DNA of 64,000 bases from Alphaproteobacteria bacterium (GTDB lineage: Bacteria > Pseudomonadota > Alphaproteobacteria > UBA8366). The stretch is from NCBI GenBank assembly GCA_021774335.1, contig JAJFJD010000046.1, positions 278,109 through 342,108 on the forward strand, written 5' to 3'. A model generated the notes under the pieces. That model was not told the DNA's origin and made no database searches. It was given only the letters and a program-made list of their open reading frames with translations. The translations under genes were made by a program, and so were the position numbers. This document shows positions 45,865 to 55,005 of this stretch, in pieces. Within the stretch, counting starts at the first letter, position 1. Every line of letters begins with the position of its first letter.

Positions 45865-47550
45865 ATGACCGACATCGCCGCCATCAAGCCGAAAGTCAGC
45901 AGCGAAGATTGGATCATGCGCGCAGTTCTGGTCGGGATCGCGCTCTATCTGTTCGTCTCGATCCTGCTACCGCTCTACACGATCCTGTCCAAGAGCTTCA
46001 AAGACGCCGATGGAGCGTTCATCGGTCTGTCGAACTACGCCAATTTCTTTTCGACGCCTTCCTTGTTCTGGTCGATCCAAAACAGCCTGACGGTGACACT
46101 GCTCTGCTGTTTCATCGTCGTGCCGGTCGCCTTCACCTACGCCTATGCCCTGACCCGCACCTGCATGCCGTTTAAAAGCATCTTCAAGGGCGTGGCGCTG
46201 ATCCCGATCCTGATGCCCTCTTTGCTGCCAGCGATCGCACTCGTCTATTTCTTTGGCAATCAGGGGATTATCAAGTCCTGGCTTTTCGGCTACGACATCT
46301 ACGGCCCGATTGGGATTGTGATGGGTGAGTGTTTCTACGTCTTCCCGCATGTCCTGACGATCATGCTGATCGCGATGGCGAATTCCGACGCCAGGCTCTA
46401 CGAGGCCTCGAATGCGCTCGGCGCCAGTAGGATCAAGACCTTCTTCACGGTCACGCTGCCGAGCGTCCGCTACGGCGTCGTGTCCGCCTTCTTCGTCTGT
46501 TTCACGCTGGTGATTACCGATTTCGGCGTGCCGAAGGTCGTCGGCGGCAAGTACAACGTGCTGGCCACCGACATCTATAAACAGGTCGTCGGCCGGCAGG
46601 ACTTCGAAATGGGTGCCGTGGTCAGCATGATCCTGTTGCTGCCCGCCGTGTTGGCTTTCGTCGCAGACCGGATGGTCCAGCGTAAGCAGGTCGCGCTGTT
46701 GTCAGCCCGGGCGGTCCCGTTCCAGCCCAAGCCGAGCCGCACGGGCGATATGGCGATGCTCACCTTCTGCGCCGCGATCGGTTTCATCCTCATATCGGTC
46801 TTGGCGATGGCGGCCTTCGCCTCCTTCGCCAAGTTCTGGCCCTATGACCTGTCGCTGGTCCTGAACCACTACGATTTCGACCTGATGGACGGCGGAAGCT
46901 GGGACGCCTATTTCAACTCCATCGAGTTGGCAGCCTGGACGGCGGTGATCGGCACCGCACTGGTCTTCACCGGCGCCTATCTGGTGGAGAAGAGCAACGG
47001 GTTTCTGGCCGGTCGCGCGGGCATGCAACTCCTCTGCATGGTGCCAATGGCCGTGCCGGGGCTGGTGCTGGGTCTTGCCTATGTCTTCTTCTTCAACGCG
47101 CCGGGTAATCCGCTCGGCTTCCTATATCACACGATGCCGATCCTGGTGATCTGCACGGTGACGCATTTCTACACCGTCTCGCACATGACCGCGATCACCG
47201 CGCTGAAGCAGATGGACGCCGAGTTCGAAAGCGTATCCGCCTCGCTCAAGGTGCCGTTCTACCGCACCTTCATCCGCATCACGGTGCCGGTCTGCCTGCC
47301 CGCGATTCTGGATATCTCGATGTATCTGTTCGTCAATGCGATGACGACGGTGTCGGCGGTCGTGTTCCTGTACTCACCGGACACGGCGCTCGCCTCGGTC
47401 GCGATCCTGAACATGGACGATGCCGGCGACGTCGCCCCGGCAGCGGCAATGGGCATGATGATTGTCGCGACGGCGGCGGCGGTGCGGTTGCTGCACGCGA
47501 TCCTGACCCGCGGCATCCTCGCCCGCACGCAGGCGTGGCGACGGCGCTAG
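45865..47550 (+). CDS. ABC transporter fused permease (2-aminoethylphosphonate-type)
   Basis: 561 residues, about 12 membrane segments in two homologous halves, each with a BPD_transp domain and an EAA-like loop (ARLYEASNALGASRIKTFFTVTLP in the first; AEFESVSASLKVPFYRTFIRITVP in the second). The fusion of both permease units in one chain is typical of the FbpB/ThiP and PhnU2-like families. The ORF track start lies inside the ATPase gene; MTDIAAIKPKVSSEDW at 45865 is the real one. Confidence 0.9.
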   Translation: MTDIAAIKPKVSSEDWIMRAVLVGIALYLFVSILLPLYTILSKSFKDADGAFIGLSNYANFFSTPSLFWSIQNSLTVTLLCCFIVVPVAFTYAYALTRTCMPFKSIFKGVALIPILMPSLLPAIALVYFFGNQGIIKSWLFGYDIYGPIGIVMGECFYVFPHVLTIMLIAMANSDARLYEASNALGASRIKTFFTVTLPSVRYGVVSAFFVCFTLVITDFGVPKVVGGKYNVLATDIYKQVVGRQDFEMGAVVSMILLLPAVLAFVADRMVQRKQVALLSARAVPFQPKPSRTGDMAMLTFCAAIGFILISVLAMAAFASFAKFWPYDLSLVLNHYDFDLMDGGSWDAYFNSIELAAWTAVIGTALVFTGAYLVEKSNGFLAGRAGMQLLCMVPMAVPGLVLGLAYVFFFNAPGNPLGFLYHTMPILVICTVTHFYTVSHMTAITALKQMDAEFESVSASLKVPFYRTFIRITVPVCLPAILDISMYLFVNAMTTVSAVVFLYSPDTALASVAILNMDDAGDVAPAAAMGMMIVATAAAVRLLHAILTRGILARTQAWRRR

Positions 47551-47564
47551 GACACGCCGGCCGT

Positions 47565-49451
47565 CTATTTGCGGAGTTGCGGCAAGATGGCGACCGCGGC
47601 CACGCCAAGCGCGATCGGACCCGTCACCGGCGTCGGCGCCAGCAGGGCGATACCCGCACCCGCAGCGAGAACGCGACTCCATGCCGGCATCGTTCGCTTG
47701 AGATATCCCTCGACCGCAATCGACAACAGCACAAGACCGGTCGCAGCACTGATGCAGATCAGTATGATCGGTCCGGTCTCGCCGATCAGCAGAATCTCGT
47801 TCGCGTAGACAAAGGCGAAGGGCAGGATGAAGGCGCCGAGCGAGAGCCGGACGGCAGTGACGGCAATCTTCATCGGATTATCCAGGGCGATGGCCGACGC
47901 CGCATAGGCCGCGACCGCCACCGGCGGCGTCATCGCCGACAGCACCGCGAAATAGAGCAGGAACATATGGCCTGCCATCATGTTGACCTTCAGGTCTTCC
48001 ACCAGCAGCGGCCCGACTAGGACCGCCGCCAGGATGTAGGCGCTCGGCGTCGGCATGCCGAGGCCGAGCACGATGGTGAGTGCTGCCGCGATGACTAAGG
48101 AGAAAAAGAGATCGGCATCCGCGATGAAAAAGATCAGATGCGAGAACTTCGCGGCGAGCCCGGTCATCGTGATGCCGCCGATCACCAATCCCGCGGCCGC
48201 GCAGGCACCGGTCACCGGCACCATGCGCATCGCCGTTTCCGCCAGCGCTTCATAGATCGCGCGCGGCCCCATCCGCGTATCGGCGCGGAACAAGGACACC
48301 AGCACGATCGTGACCGCGCCGAAGGCCGCGACATAGGTCGGCGAATAACCTTCGATGAGGGCCACGACAATGACGATGAGAGGCACCAGGAACAGGCCGC
48401 CGCGTTTCATCGTGTCCCTGAGTTTCGGGATGTCCGACTCCGCAAGCGGCGCCAATCCCATCTTGAGCGATCGCAAATGCACCTGGGTATAGATGCAGAG
48501 GTAGTAAAGCGCTGCCGGCACCAAGCCCGCGATGACGATATCCAAATAATCCAGGTCGGTGAAATCCGCCATGATGAAGGCGGCGGAGCCCATCACCGGC
48601 GGCAGGATGCTGCCGCCGGTCGACGCCGCGACTTCCACGCCGCCCGCCAACCTGCCGGAATAACCGAGCCGTTTCATGATCGGAATGGTGACCGCGCCCG
48701 TCGTCACCACGTCGGATGTCGGGCTGCCGGAAATCGTGCCGTATAGTCCGGACGATACGACGGCGATTTTGGCCGGCCCTCCCGGTGACCGGCCGCTGAT
48801 CGCCGCCGACAGATCGAAAAAGAAATCGCTGCCGCCAGCGCGCGACAGGAAGGTCCCGAACAGCACGAACAGAAACACATAGGTTCCCGCCACCCGTAGC
48901 GGCACGCCGAAAATGCCGTCCGTGGTGAAGACCATAATGTCGATGAAATGCTCGTAGGTGATCAGGCCGTGATTGAGCGGCCCTTCAAACCAGTCGCCAA
49001 ACAGGTTATAGGCGATGAACAGTCCGACCAGCAGCGTCAGCCCCAATCCCACCGTGCGCCGCGTCGCTTCCAACGTCAGCACCCAGACAATGGTCGCGAA
49101 CACCATGTCCCATAGGCTCAGCGGGTCGAGCAGGGTGATCCGGCCCGCGATATCACCGGCATTCACCGCGAAGTAGACACCGGCAACGCCGCTGGCCAGC
49201 GCCATCACGATGTCATAGGCCGGCGGCGCGCGATCCTCATCGACCGCCGTCGCGTTGACCGTCAGGAACACCAACACCAGCATCAGCGTCAGGAAGATGA
49301 TGGTCAAAGCCAGCGCGTCGATCAAAGCGACCGTCGCGGCATAGAGCACCCACACGGTCACGCAGGCCGCATAGGCGGCAATGACGGCCTTCAGCCACCC
49401 GGTCGGTTGCCGGCGTCCTCCGGTCGAAAACGCCACCGTCAGCAATTTCAT
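47565..49451 (-). CDS. TRAP transporter fused 4TM/12TM permease (TAXI-associated)
   Basis: About 628 residues from MKLLTVAFSTGGRRQ at 49451. N-terminal small-subunit (DctQ-like) helices precede the DctM domain. Characteristic stretches are SPTSDVVTTGAVTIPIMKRLGYSGRLAGGVEVAASTGGSILPPVMGS and LGLGMPTPSAYILAAVLVGPLL, as in the 4TM/12TM fusion family that works with TAXI binding proteins. It moves an organic acid or amino acid with sodium or proton gradient. It ends 15 nt from the ABC permease stop on the other strand and lies downstream of the TAXI gene (79 nt gap). Confidence 0.93.
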   Translation of the reverse strand: MKLLTVAFSTGGRRQPTGWLKAVIAAYAACVTVWVLYAATVALIDALALTIIFLTLMLVLVFLTVNATAVDEDRAPPAYDIVMALASGVAGVYFAVNAGDIAGRITLLDPLSLWDMVFATIVWVLTLEATRRTVGLGLTLLVGLFIAYNLFGDWFEGPLNHGLITYEHFIDIMVFTTDGIFGVPLRVAGTYVFLFVLFGTFLSRAGGSDFFFDLSAAISGRSPGGPAKIAVVSSGLYGTISGSPTSDVVTTGAVTIPIMKRLGYSGRLAGGVEVAASTGGSILPPVMGSAAFIMADFTDLDYLDIVIAGLVPAALYYLCIYTQVHLRSLKMGLAPLAESDIPKLRDTMKRGGLFLVPLIVIVVALIEGYSPTYVAAFGAVTIVLVSLFRADTRMGPRAIYEALAETAMRMVPVTGACAAAGLVIGGITMTGLAAKFSHLIFFIADADLFFSLVIAAALTIVLGLGMPTPSAYILAAVLVGPLLVEDLKVNMMAGHMFLLYFAVLSAMTPPVAVAAYAASAIALDNPMKIAVTAVRLSLGAFILPFAFVYANEILLIGETGPIILICISAATGLVLLSIAVEGYLKRTMPAWSRVLAAGAGIALLAPTPVTGPIALGVAAVAILPQLRK

Positions 49452-49530
49452 CGCACGTAGCCCCGATAGGGTCTCGGCGCCACCGAGGCCGCCGAGATTT
49501 TCAGTTCCGACTAACCCGCGCTCTAAAGGG

Positions 49531-50517
49531 CTATTGGAGGCCAGCCGCCTTGTACGCCTCTGCGGCGCCGGCATGGTAGGGAGTCGACTTGGAACTGGCC
49601 ATCAACTTGGTGTCCAGTTTCTTCATCGCCTTGTGAACGCCCGACAGCTTCTTGGAGTTATCGATCAACGCCTTGGTGAGGTTGAAGGCGTCCTTTTTCG
49701 GCATCGTGTCCAGCGTCACGAGCTGGGCGGACAACGCCACGGTCTTCACGTCGTTGGGCGCCCATTTGTAGGACCCGCCCTTGACCGTGAACCGGCCGAT
49801 CTGCAACTTCTTCGAGACTTTTTCGATCGTTGCATCGGAGACGTTCAGCAGTTTCAACGGCACCGCCTCGCCCGGTTGGCGGATCGAACGATGGCGCACG
49901 AAGATGCCGTTCCCGAAGGAATCGATACGGCGGTCCTTGATCAGGTTGCTCATTTCCTTGGATGCGGCGAACACGACCTGTCCGCCCCAGCCCTCGATAT
50001 CCTTGTAGGAGGCGCCCGCCGCCTTGAACATCTCCTCAATCACCTGCGAGACGACATTGCCGCGCTTGTTCACCGCGATCCGGACCGGCGCCTTTTTCTT
50101 GACGATGTCCTCGATGGAATTGATGCCGTGCTTGTCGGCGAATTCCTTGGTCATCACGAATTGCATCGGCGCCCAATTGTAAAGTACCGCCACGGCGCGC
50201 AGATCATTCGCAGCCTGCTTGAAGGGGCGCTTTCCTTCGAGGGCGAGTTTCGCTTCCACATCATGGACGATAGCGAGTTGGCACTTCTTCGCGCGCAGCA
50301 GCCCAACGTTGGCGAAGCCGCCGCCGGATGTCTGGTAGGTTATGGTCGAGCCCGGATACGCGGCCTTCATTGCGGAATCGACACCGGCACCCAGCAGCGA
50401 CCACAGGCCGCCCGGACTAGCACCGCACAGCGTCAACGTATAATCCTTGGCCTTCGCCGGGGCGCTGATCGCCGCCGCCAGCGCAGCAATCGCCATGAAT
50501 GAGAACAATTTTCTCAT
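49531..50517 (-). CDS. TAXI-family TRAP transporter solute-binding protein
   Basis: 328 residues from MRKLFSFMAIAALAAAISAPAKA at 50517, a clean signal peptide preceded by GGGAG; the ORF track begins far upstream, antisense to the aminotransferase, which is not real. TAXI features: CGASPGGLWSLLGAGVDSAMKAAYPGSTITYQTSGGGFANVGLLRAKKCQLAIVHD. Ligand unknown; family members bind glutamate-like or other organic acids. Together with the fused permease it forms a complete importer. Confidence 0.9.
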   Translation of the reverse strand: MRKLFSFMAIAALAAAISAPAKAKDYTLTLCGASPGGLWSLLGAGVDSAMKAAYPGSTITYQTSGGGFANVGLLRAKKCQLAIVHDVEAKLALEGKRPFKQAANDLRAVAVLYNWAPMQFVMTKEFADKHGINSIEDIVKKKAPVRIAVNKRGNVVSQVIEEMFKAAGASYKDIEGWGGQVVFAASKEMSNLIKDRRIDSFGNGIFVRHRSIRQPGEAVPLKLLNVSDATIEKVSKKLQIGRFTVKGGSYKWAPNDVKTVALSAQLVTLDTMPKKDAFNLTKALIDNSKKLSGVHKAMKKLDTKLMASSKSTPYHAGAAEAYKAAGLQ

Positions 50518-50715
50518 CGGAAACTCCCTAGATTTGCGTAATTTATGAAGACTTGTAGGGACAATTAGTACCGTGATCGCAACGGCCGTGCCAACCCCGC
50601 ACTCGACCACGTCGCGCCGCGATAAAACGGCTTTCTTCTCTACTTGTGAGGTACAGCCTTGGGACCTAGGCTGAGCGATAACAAGAACACGGACAGCATG
50701 AGGGAACGCAGACGC
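50518..50715. promoter_or_regulatory. Divergent promoter region between TAXI and aminotransferase genes
   Basis: 198-nt region carrying the minus-strand sequence GGTACTAATTGTCCC (50572-50558) that resembles the site before the AEP-like binding protein gene. No unequivocal -35/-10 pair. It probably controls both divergent genes. Confidence 0.4.
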
Positions 50716-51897
50716 ATGCAACGATCTAGGCTCCCCGCCGGCGGCGCGAATGTCTTTCAGAAAATACGGCAGAAGCGAACCGACGCCCTGGCGCAAGGGT
50801 TGTCGCTGCTCGACCTGTCGATCGGCGAACCGAAGGGTGCGGCGCTGCTCAGCGCGCGGCAGGCCGCCCAAGCCGCGGTGATGAGCGAGGACGAGGCGAT
50901 GCACGCCTACCAATACAACGAAAGCCCGGCGGTGCCCGATTTCTCCCGCCGGTTCGTCACCGCTCACCTTCGCCGCGACCTGTCGGATGCCGCGGTCGAC
51001 TACGTGCCTATCCCGGGCATCAAACCGATCCTCGGCCTGTTGCCGCTGGCCTGCGGCTGCGCGCAGCAGCCGGTGACCGTCGCCACGACGACCAAACCCG
51101 GCTATCCAATCCCCGCGAATTGGTGCGATTACCACGTACATGCGACGCATTACGCCCTGCCGCTGAGTTCGGAGAACGGCTTCCGGTTCTCGACGGCGGA
51201 CATCCAGCCCGGCACCGACCTGATCATGGTCAACTACCCACACAACCCATCCGGCCAGGTCGCTTCCGTGGACTGGCTGCGCGACCTGTGCCAGCACTGC
51301 AGTGATCACGACATCCGGCTATTCAACGATGCGGCCTATTTCGCGCTCAGCCACGACAACGACAGCGCCACCTTGGCGGAGATCGCCATAGACTTTCCCG
51401 ACCTCTCGTGGTGCGAGGCCTATACCGCCGCGAAACTGATCGGCAACGGCACCGGATGGCATGTCGGCGCCATGATCGGATCGCCGGATTTCATCGCGGA
51501 CGTGAAAGAGGTCAAAGGCAAGACCGACGCCGGCTTCGTCGCCCCCATGGCGGCCGGCGTGATCACCGCACTTGAGACCGACCAAGTGAACATCGACGCC
51601 ATGCGCGAGACCTACCGGTCCCGGCTGACACTGCTGATGGACCTGATGAAGGATTGCGGCATGCGGTTGGCGATCGAGCCCAAGGCGGGTTTCTACACCC
51701 TGTGGGAAACCCCGACGCACGCCTTCGGCAAACCAATGCCGGATGCGGAGGCATTCAACTTCGCGATGATTGAAACCGTCGGCGTGGTCGGCGTTCATTT
51801 CCCAGGTTACGTGCGCTACGCGGTTTGCGCCGACGTCGCCGCAATGGCCGATGATCTCCGCGCCGCCTTCGCAAAGGCCAAGGTGACTTACGGCTAG
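50716..51897 (+). CDS. PLP-dependent aminotransferase, fold type I, class I/II, atypical
   Basis: 393 residues from the ATG at 50716 (AGGGA 10 nt before); ATG 50698 and TTG 50659 are alternatives. The class I/II motif VNYPHNPSGQV is present, and FNDAAYF holds the pyridine-nitrogen Asp and Tyr. The likely Schiff-base lysine is Lys240 in YTAAKLIGNGTGWHVG; the phosphate-binding Arg normally eight residues later is displaced by one and replaced by His249. The carboxylate-binding Arg is probably in YVRYAVC. Resembles LL-DAP/succinyl-DAP aminotransferase-like proteins. Function unknown; divergent from the TAXI gene, so an imported amino acid may be its substrate. Confidence 0.75.
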   Translation: MQRSRLPAGGANVFQKIRQKRTDALAQGLSLLDLSIGEPKGAALLSARQAAQAAVMSEDEAMHAYQYNESPAVPDFSRRFVTAHLRRDLSDAAVDYVPIPGIKPILGLLPLACGCAQQPVTVATTTKPGYPIPANWCDYHVHATHYALPLSSENGFRFSTADIQPGTDLIMVNYPHNPSGQVASVDWLRDLCQHCSDHDIRLFNDAAYFALSHDNDSATLAEIAIDFPDLSWCEAYTAAKLIGNGTGWHVGAMIGSPDFIADVKEVKGKTDAGFVAPMAAGVITALETDQVNIDAMRETYRSRLTLLMDLMKDCGMRLAIEPKAGFYTLWETPTHAFGKPMPDAEAFNFAMIETVGVVGVHFPGYVRYAVCADVAAMADDLRAAFAKAKVTYG

Positions 51898-51917
51898 GGC
51901 CGCGATATCACCACAGC

Positions 51918-53396
51918 CTACGGCGTTGGTAGGACGATCACGCCCAGCCGCAAGCGGTGCCGTTCCGCGTGCAGCATGACCGCGCTGACATATTTCGGCG
52001 CTTGACTGCCAACCGGCTTGCCAGAAAATTTCTTATAGAGCGCCACCAGTTTGCCCGGTATGGGATCGCCCCGCGTCGCGTCCCAAACCAGCAGCGATTT
52101 GCCGGACGCCGGCAGCTTGAAATTCGGATATTCCGGCGAGATGACCACGGAGTCAGGGAATTGCAGCCGAATGTTGCCGCCCAGCAGATTGAATGCGGCA
52201 AATACTCGCCCGTTGTGGAAACCCGCGTCGCGAATTTGCTGAGACAACGCGCCATACGGACCGTTGAGCGGATTCGGCCGGTCGAAGGATGGACCGGCAA
52301 CCGTCCGCAACACCAGGAGTGCGATTACCATTGCCGCGCATAGCCCGGTGACAGTGAAGATCGCCGCTACCCGCCACGCCGCCAGCCGGGGATAAGCCCA
52401 GAGCGCGGCGATGATCGGCCCCAAATACAAAAGTGGCTGCAGCCAGCGGTCCTTAATCTGCGTCACTTCAAACGCGATGATCAGGATAACGCATAGCGCC
52501 AGGGCGATGCCGACGGATCGCATCAACACGCCGGCGAACCGCGCCGCCGACGCATCCAAGGACCGGCCCGGCGCTGACCGTACAAGCGCCACACCATATA
52601 CCGCGGCGAGCAAAGCCAGGAAAATACCGACGCCCCAGGTTAATCCCCACACGCCCGAAACATAATTCATGATCAGGCTATCGGTCTGCGTCATGGTGAG
52701 TTTATGCGCACGCGACAGGGTGGCGTCGCGGTTCGAGATGAGCCATACCGCCGGCTGCCACAACAGGACCGCCGATACCGCCGGCGCAATTAGGAAGCGC
52801 GGTGTCGCGATCGCCGCCCGGAATCCAGGCATCGTCAACGCCGCAAAAAGCATGGCAATGGCAACGATCGGAAAATTGAACTTCGCCAGGCAGCCGACCG
52901 CGAACCCAAGTCCCAACAGAGCATAATCGACCGCCCGGCCCTGCTGCAGAACGCGCACGAAGGCATAGGTAAACAGGGCGGACCCGAAGACGACGAGGAT
53001 CGAATGGGTCAAGGCGCGCTGCGATTCCCACGCGAGTTCCGGCAGCAGCAGCAACGACGCGGCAGCCAGCGCCGCGACCACATTATTTTGCGCCATCCGC
53101 CGCACGGCGGCGTAGGTCAGCAGATAGCTGCCCGCGAGCAAGAGGTTCTTGAGCAGCGCCAGGGCAAGGACGCCTTCCCCGAACACCCGAAACAACAGGA
53201 TCGCCATCCAGGTATAGAGTGGTGGCTGAGATCCGTATCCCCAGGCCCATTCCTGGGCCAGCAAGACCTGTTCCGCTTCGTCCTTTCCCAAACTTGGCGA
53301 AATGAACACGCGAACGGCAACCTGCACCGCGAAATAAACGCCTATGATGAGCGGCATGGCCGTGGCGAGCCGATCTAGGGAACTGGGTCGCGTCAT
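51918..53396 (-). CDS. GT39/ArnT-like membrane glycosyltransferase
   Basis: 492 residues from MTRPSSLDRLATAMPL at 53396. About ten to twelve membrane helices and the luminal/periplasmic acidic pair in the first loop, SLGKDEAEQVLLAQEWAWGYGSQPPLYTW, where Asp-Glu and the QPPL motif are the marks of polyprenyl-phosphate-dependent glycosyltransferases (PMT_2 family). Donor would be an undecaprenyl-phosphate sugar; acceptor (lipid A, protein or glycan) is unknown. Convergent with the aminotransferase. Confidence 0.8.
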   Translation of the reverse strand: MTRPSSLDRLATAMPLIIGVYFAVQVAVRVFISPSLGKDEAEQVLLAQEWAWGYGSQPPLYTWMAILLFRVFGEGVLALALLKNLLLAGSYLLTYAAVRRMAQNNVVAALAAASLLLLPELAWESQRALTHSILVVFGSALFTYAFVRVLQQGRAVDYALLGLGFAVGCLAKFNFPIVAIAMLFAALTMPGFRAAIATPRFLIAPAVSAVLLWQPAVWLISNRDATLSRAHKLTMTQTDSLIMNYVSGVWGLTWGVGIFLALLAAVYGVALVRSAPGRSLDASAARFAGVLMRSVGIALALCVILIIAFEVTQIKDRWLQPLLYLGPIIAALWAYPRLAAWRVAAIFTVTGLCAAMVIALLVLRTVAGPSFDRPNPLNGPYGALSQQIRDAGFHNGRVFAAFNLLGGNIRLQFPDSVVISPEYPNFKLPASGKSLLVWDATRGDPIPGKLVALYKKFSGKPVGSQAPKYVSAVMLHAERHRLRLGVIVLPTP

Positions 53397-53552
53397 GGCC
53401 GCTATCCTAGGATGGACTATCCGGGCGAATGGCCGTACGCGCAGCGCCGCCTCAAATCCAATGCCCGTGGGCCCTTTGAATGCCAATGCATCGCGATCCG
53501 GTCAAGCCGAGATCGCCTTGGGAGGCAGCCGTCAATACTGTCCATCCCGCCG

Positions 53553-54143
53553 CTAGCGTTTTCTGCGCTTCTTCTTTTTGGATTTAGCGCTTTTCGCCCA
53601 CAGCCCGCGCTTCGATTCACGGGCATCGGTTTCGTCCACCTGATACCGGTCGGTCTGCGACAACACCGTCTTGGCCCAGCCGGACCGAACAAGCGCTTCA
53701 TTGAGGTCCGTCTCGCCAATGTAGCATGTCGCATATTTCATCGCCGGGCCGGACGTCGTCGCGGGATCGCCCGCGCTCGCGTTCACCGGCTTTTCCTCCG
53801 GCTTGGGCGCTTCGGCCGCAACGGGTTTATCCGGCGGCATCTTTTCGATATCGCAGGATAGATACTGGCCGTCCGCCAGCTTGATGAGTTCGGACCATGC
53901 GACGATACCGCAACGCATCTTAACGTCGCCCATAGTGCAGATGTCCTCAAGACCAGGTGCCGCAATGCCGAATAGTCGAACCGTCCGCTTGCCGACAATG
54001 ATCTGATTGCCGGAAATAACCTTGGCGTTGCCCCGAATTTCCTGCGCGACACTCGGCACCGGAAGCGTCAGGCAAAGGACCATGAACCCGGCAACAACGA
54101 ACGAGCGCGGACGACGCGTCGGACGTGGCCTTTGTGGCAACAC
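53553..54143 (-). CDS. Staphylococcal-nuclease-like (SNase fold) protein with degenerate active site
   Basis: 196 residues from a GTG at 54143, supported by an AGGGAAAGGGGG ribosome site and a signal peptide immediately after (VVAGFMVLCLTLPVPSVAQ). The SNase-like body is GNAKVISGNQIIVGKRTVRLFGIAAPGLED and EALVRSGWA...ARESKRGLWA, the latter the usual C-terminal helix. The catalytic DGDT becomes SGNQ and the DAPE becomes AAPGLED; only the first Arg (Arg56) is kept. It ends in a very basic tail (KSKKKKRRKR). Probably exported and without nuclease activity. The ORF-track ATG would add 46 non-family residues. Confidence 0.7.
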   Translation of the reverse strand: MLPQRPRPTRRPRSFVVAGFMVLCLTLPVPSVAQEIRGNAKVISGNQIIVGKRTVRLFGIAAPGLEDICTMGDVKMRCGIVAWSELIKLADGQYLSCDIEKMPPDKPVAAEAPKPEEKPVNASAGDPATTSGPAMKYATCYIGETDLNEALVRSGWAKTVLSQTDRYQVDETDARESKRGLWAKSAKSKKKKRRKR

Positions 54144-54514
54144 GGCAACCCCCTTTCCCTGCACGGAACACTTCCGCCCAGCATAACGGTGCTCGGCTCT
54201 ACTCCATGCCCATCGTCGCATCATATCATCGCCGAGACGGTATCTGGGGCACGGAGCGACCAACCGCTGACAAATGACCATTTCTTCCTACGGCTAATGC
54301 GTTAAGGAATGGTAGCCATCGGCTCCCGCAGATCGAATTCGCCGGACCCTACAGTACCGGGCCGTAACCGCAAATGTAGTTGTCACGGTCCCGGTTCAAC
54401 CCCAATTCATGGGAAAAACCCCTCTGTCTCGATCCGCATCGTTACCGTTTCAATATCCAATTGAATGAGCTAACATCCGCACCGATCTAATGAATTTAAC
54501 TTCGGGGGGGTCAT
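54144..54514. other. 371-nt gap between SNase-like and small lipoprotein genes
   Basis: Divergent upstream region. It ends in a run of seven G just before the lipoprotein ATG (ribosome site). No RNA gene, repeat or convincing promoter pair was recognised. Confidence 0.5.
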
Positions 54515-54931
54515 ATGAGACACCAAATCATCGTTTTGGGCGCGGCTTTGGCGCTGGTACTTGCTGGATGCGAATCCGCGGGCGGCGGCGGCGACAAGAT
54601 GGCCGCAATGGGCACGCCGCTTGATGCCGCGGGGCTGGCCAAAGAGTTCAAAAAGGGCAGCAAGAACTGCAAGTGGACAAAGCCGGACGGCAGCAAGGGT
54701 GAAGATTTCTACTTCAAGACGTCCGGGCCGTACTCCGGCGATGCCGACCGCAACATCGGCAACAAGACGATACAGGGCCGCTGGAAAATCGTTGGTCAAG
54801 GCTTCTACACCAACTTCGGCAAGGGCAAGAAGGCGCTCGGCGATTGGCATAAGGTCTACAAGGTCAAGAAGAATACCTACGACCTTCACAAGAGCGACGG
54901 CTCCAAGGCCATGACGATGAAGTGCTCGTAA
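54515..54931 (+). CDS. Small lipoprotein of unknown function
   Basis: 138 residues. Signal peptide with lipobox LVLAGC (Cys19) and a basic, glycine-rich domain containing RWKIVGQGFYTNFGKGKKALGDWHKVYKVKKNTYDLH, a beta-rich pattern with regularly spaced aromatic residues that resembles a small secreted binding domain. Two further cysteines (NCKW and the penultimate residue) may pair. I do not recognise the family. It stands alone between divergent and convergent genes and has its own strong terminator. Confidence 0.75.
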   Translation: MRHQIIVLGAALALVLAGCESAGGGGDKMAAMGTPLDAAGLAKEFKKGSKNCKWTKPDGSKGEDFYFKTSGPYSGDADRNIGNKTIQGRWKIVGQGFYTNFGKGKKALGDWHKVYKVKKNTYDLHKSDGSKAMTMKCS

Positions 54932-55005
54932 CGGTCGACCGCCGTACGACTGTACGCGAACACTAAGACCGGCCGTACCGTTCCGCGGCTTCGGCACGAA
55001 ACGAA

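Noticed and set aside
49531-51309. Long TAXI ORF as given in the track
   Set aside because: The upstream 264 codons are antisense to the aminotransferase; the signal peptide and ribosome site place the start at 50517.
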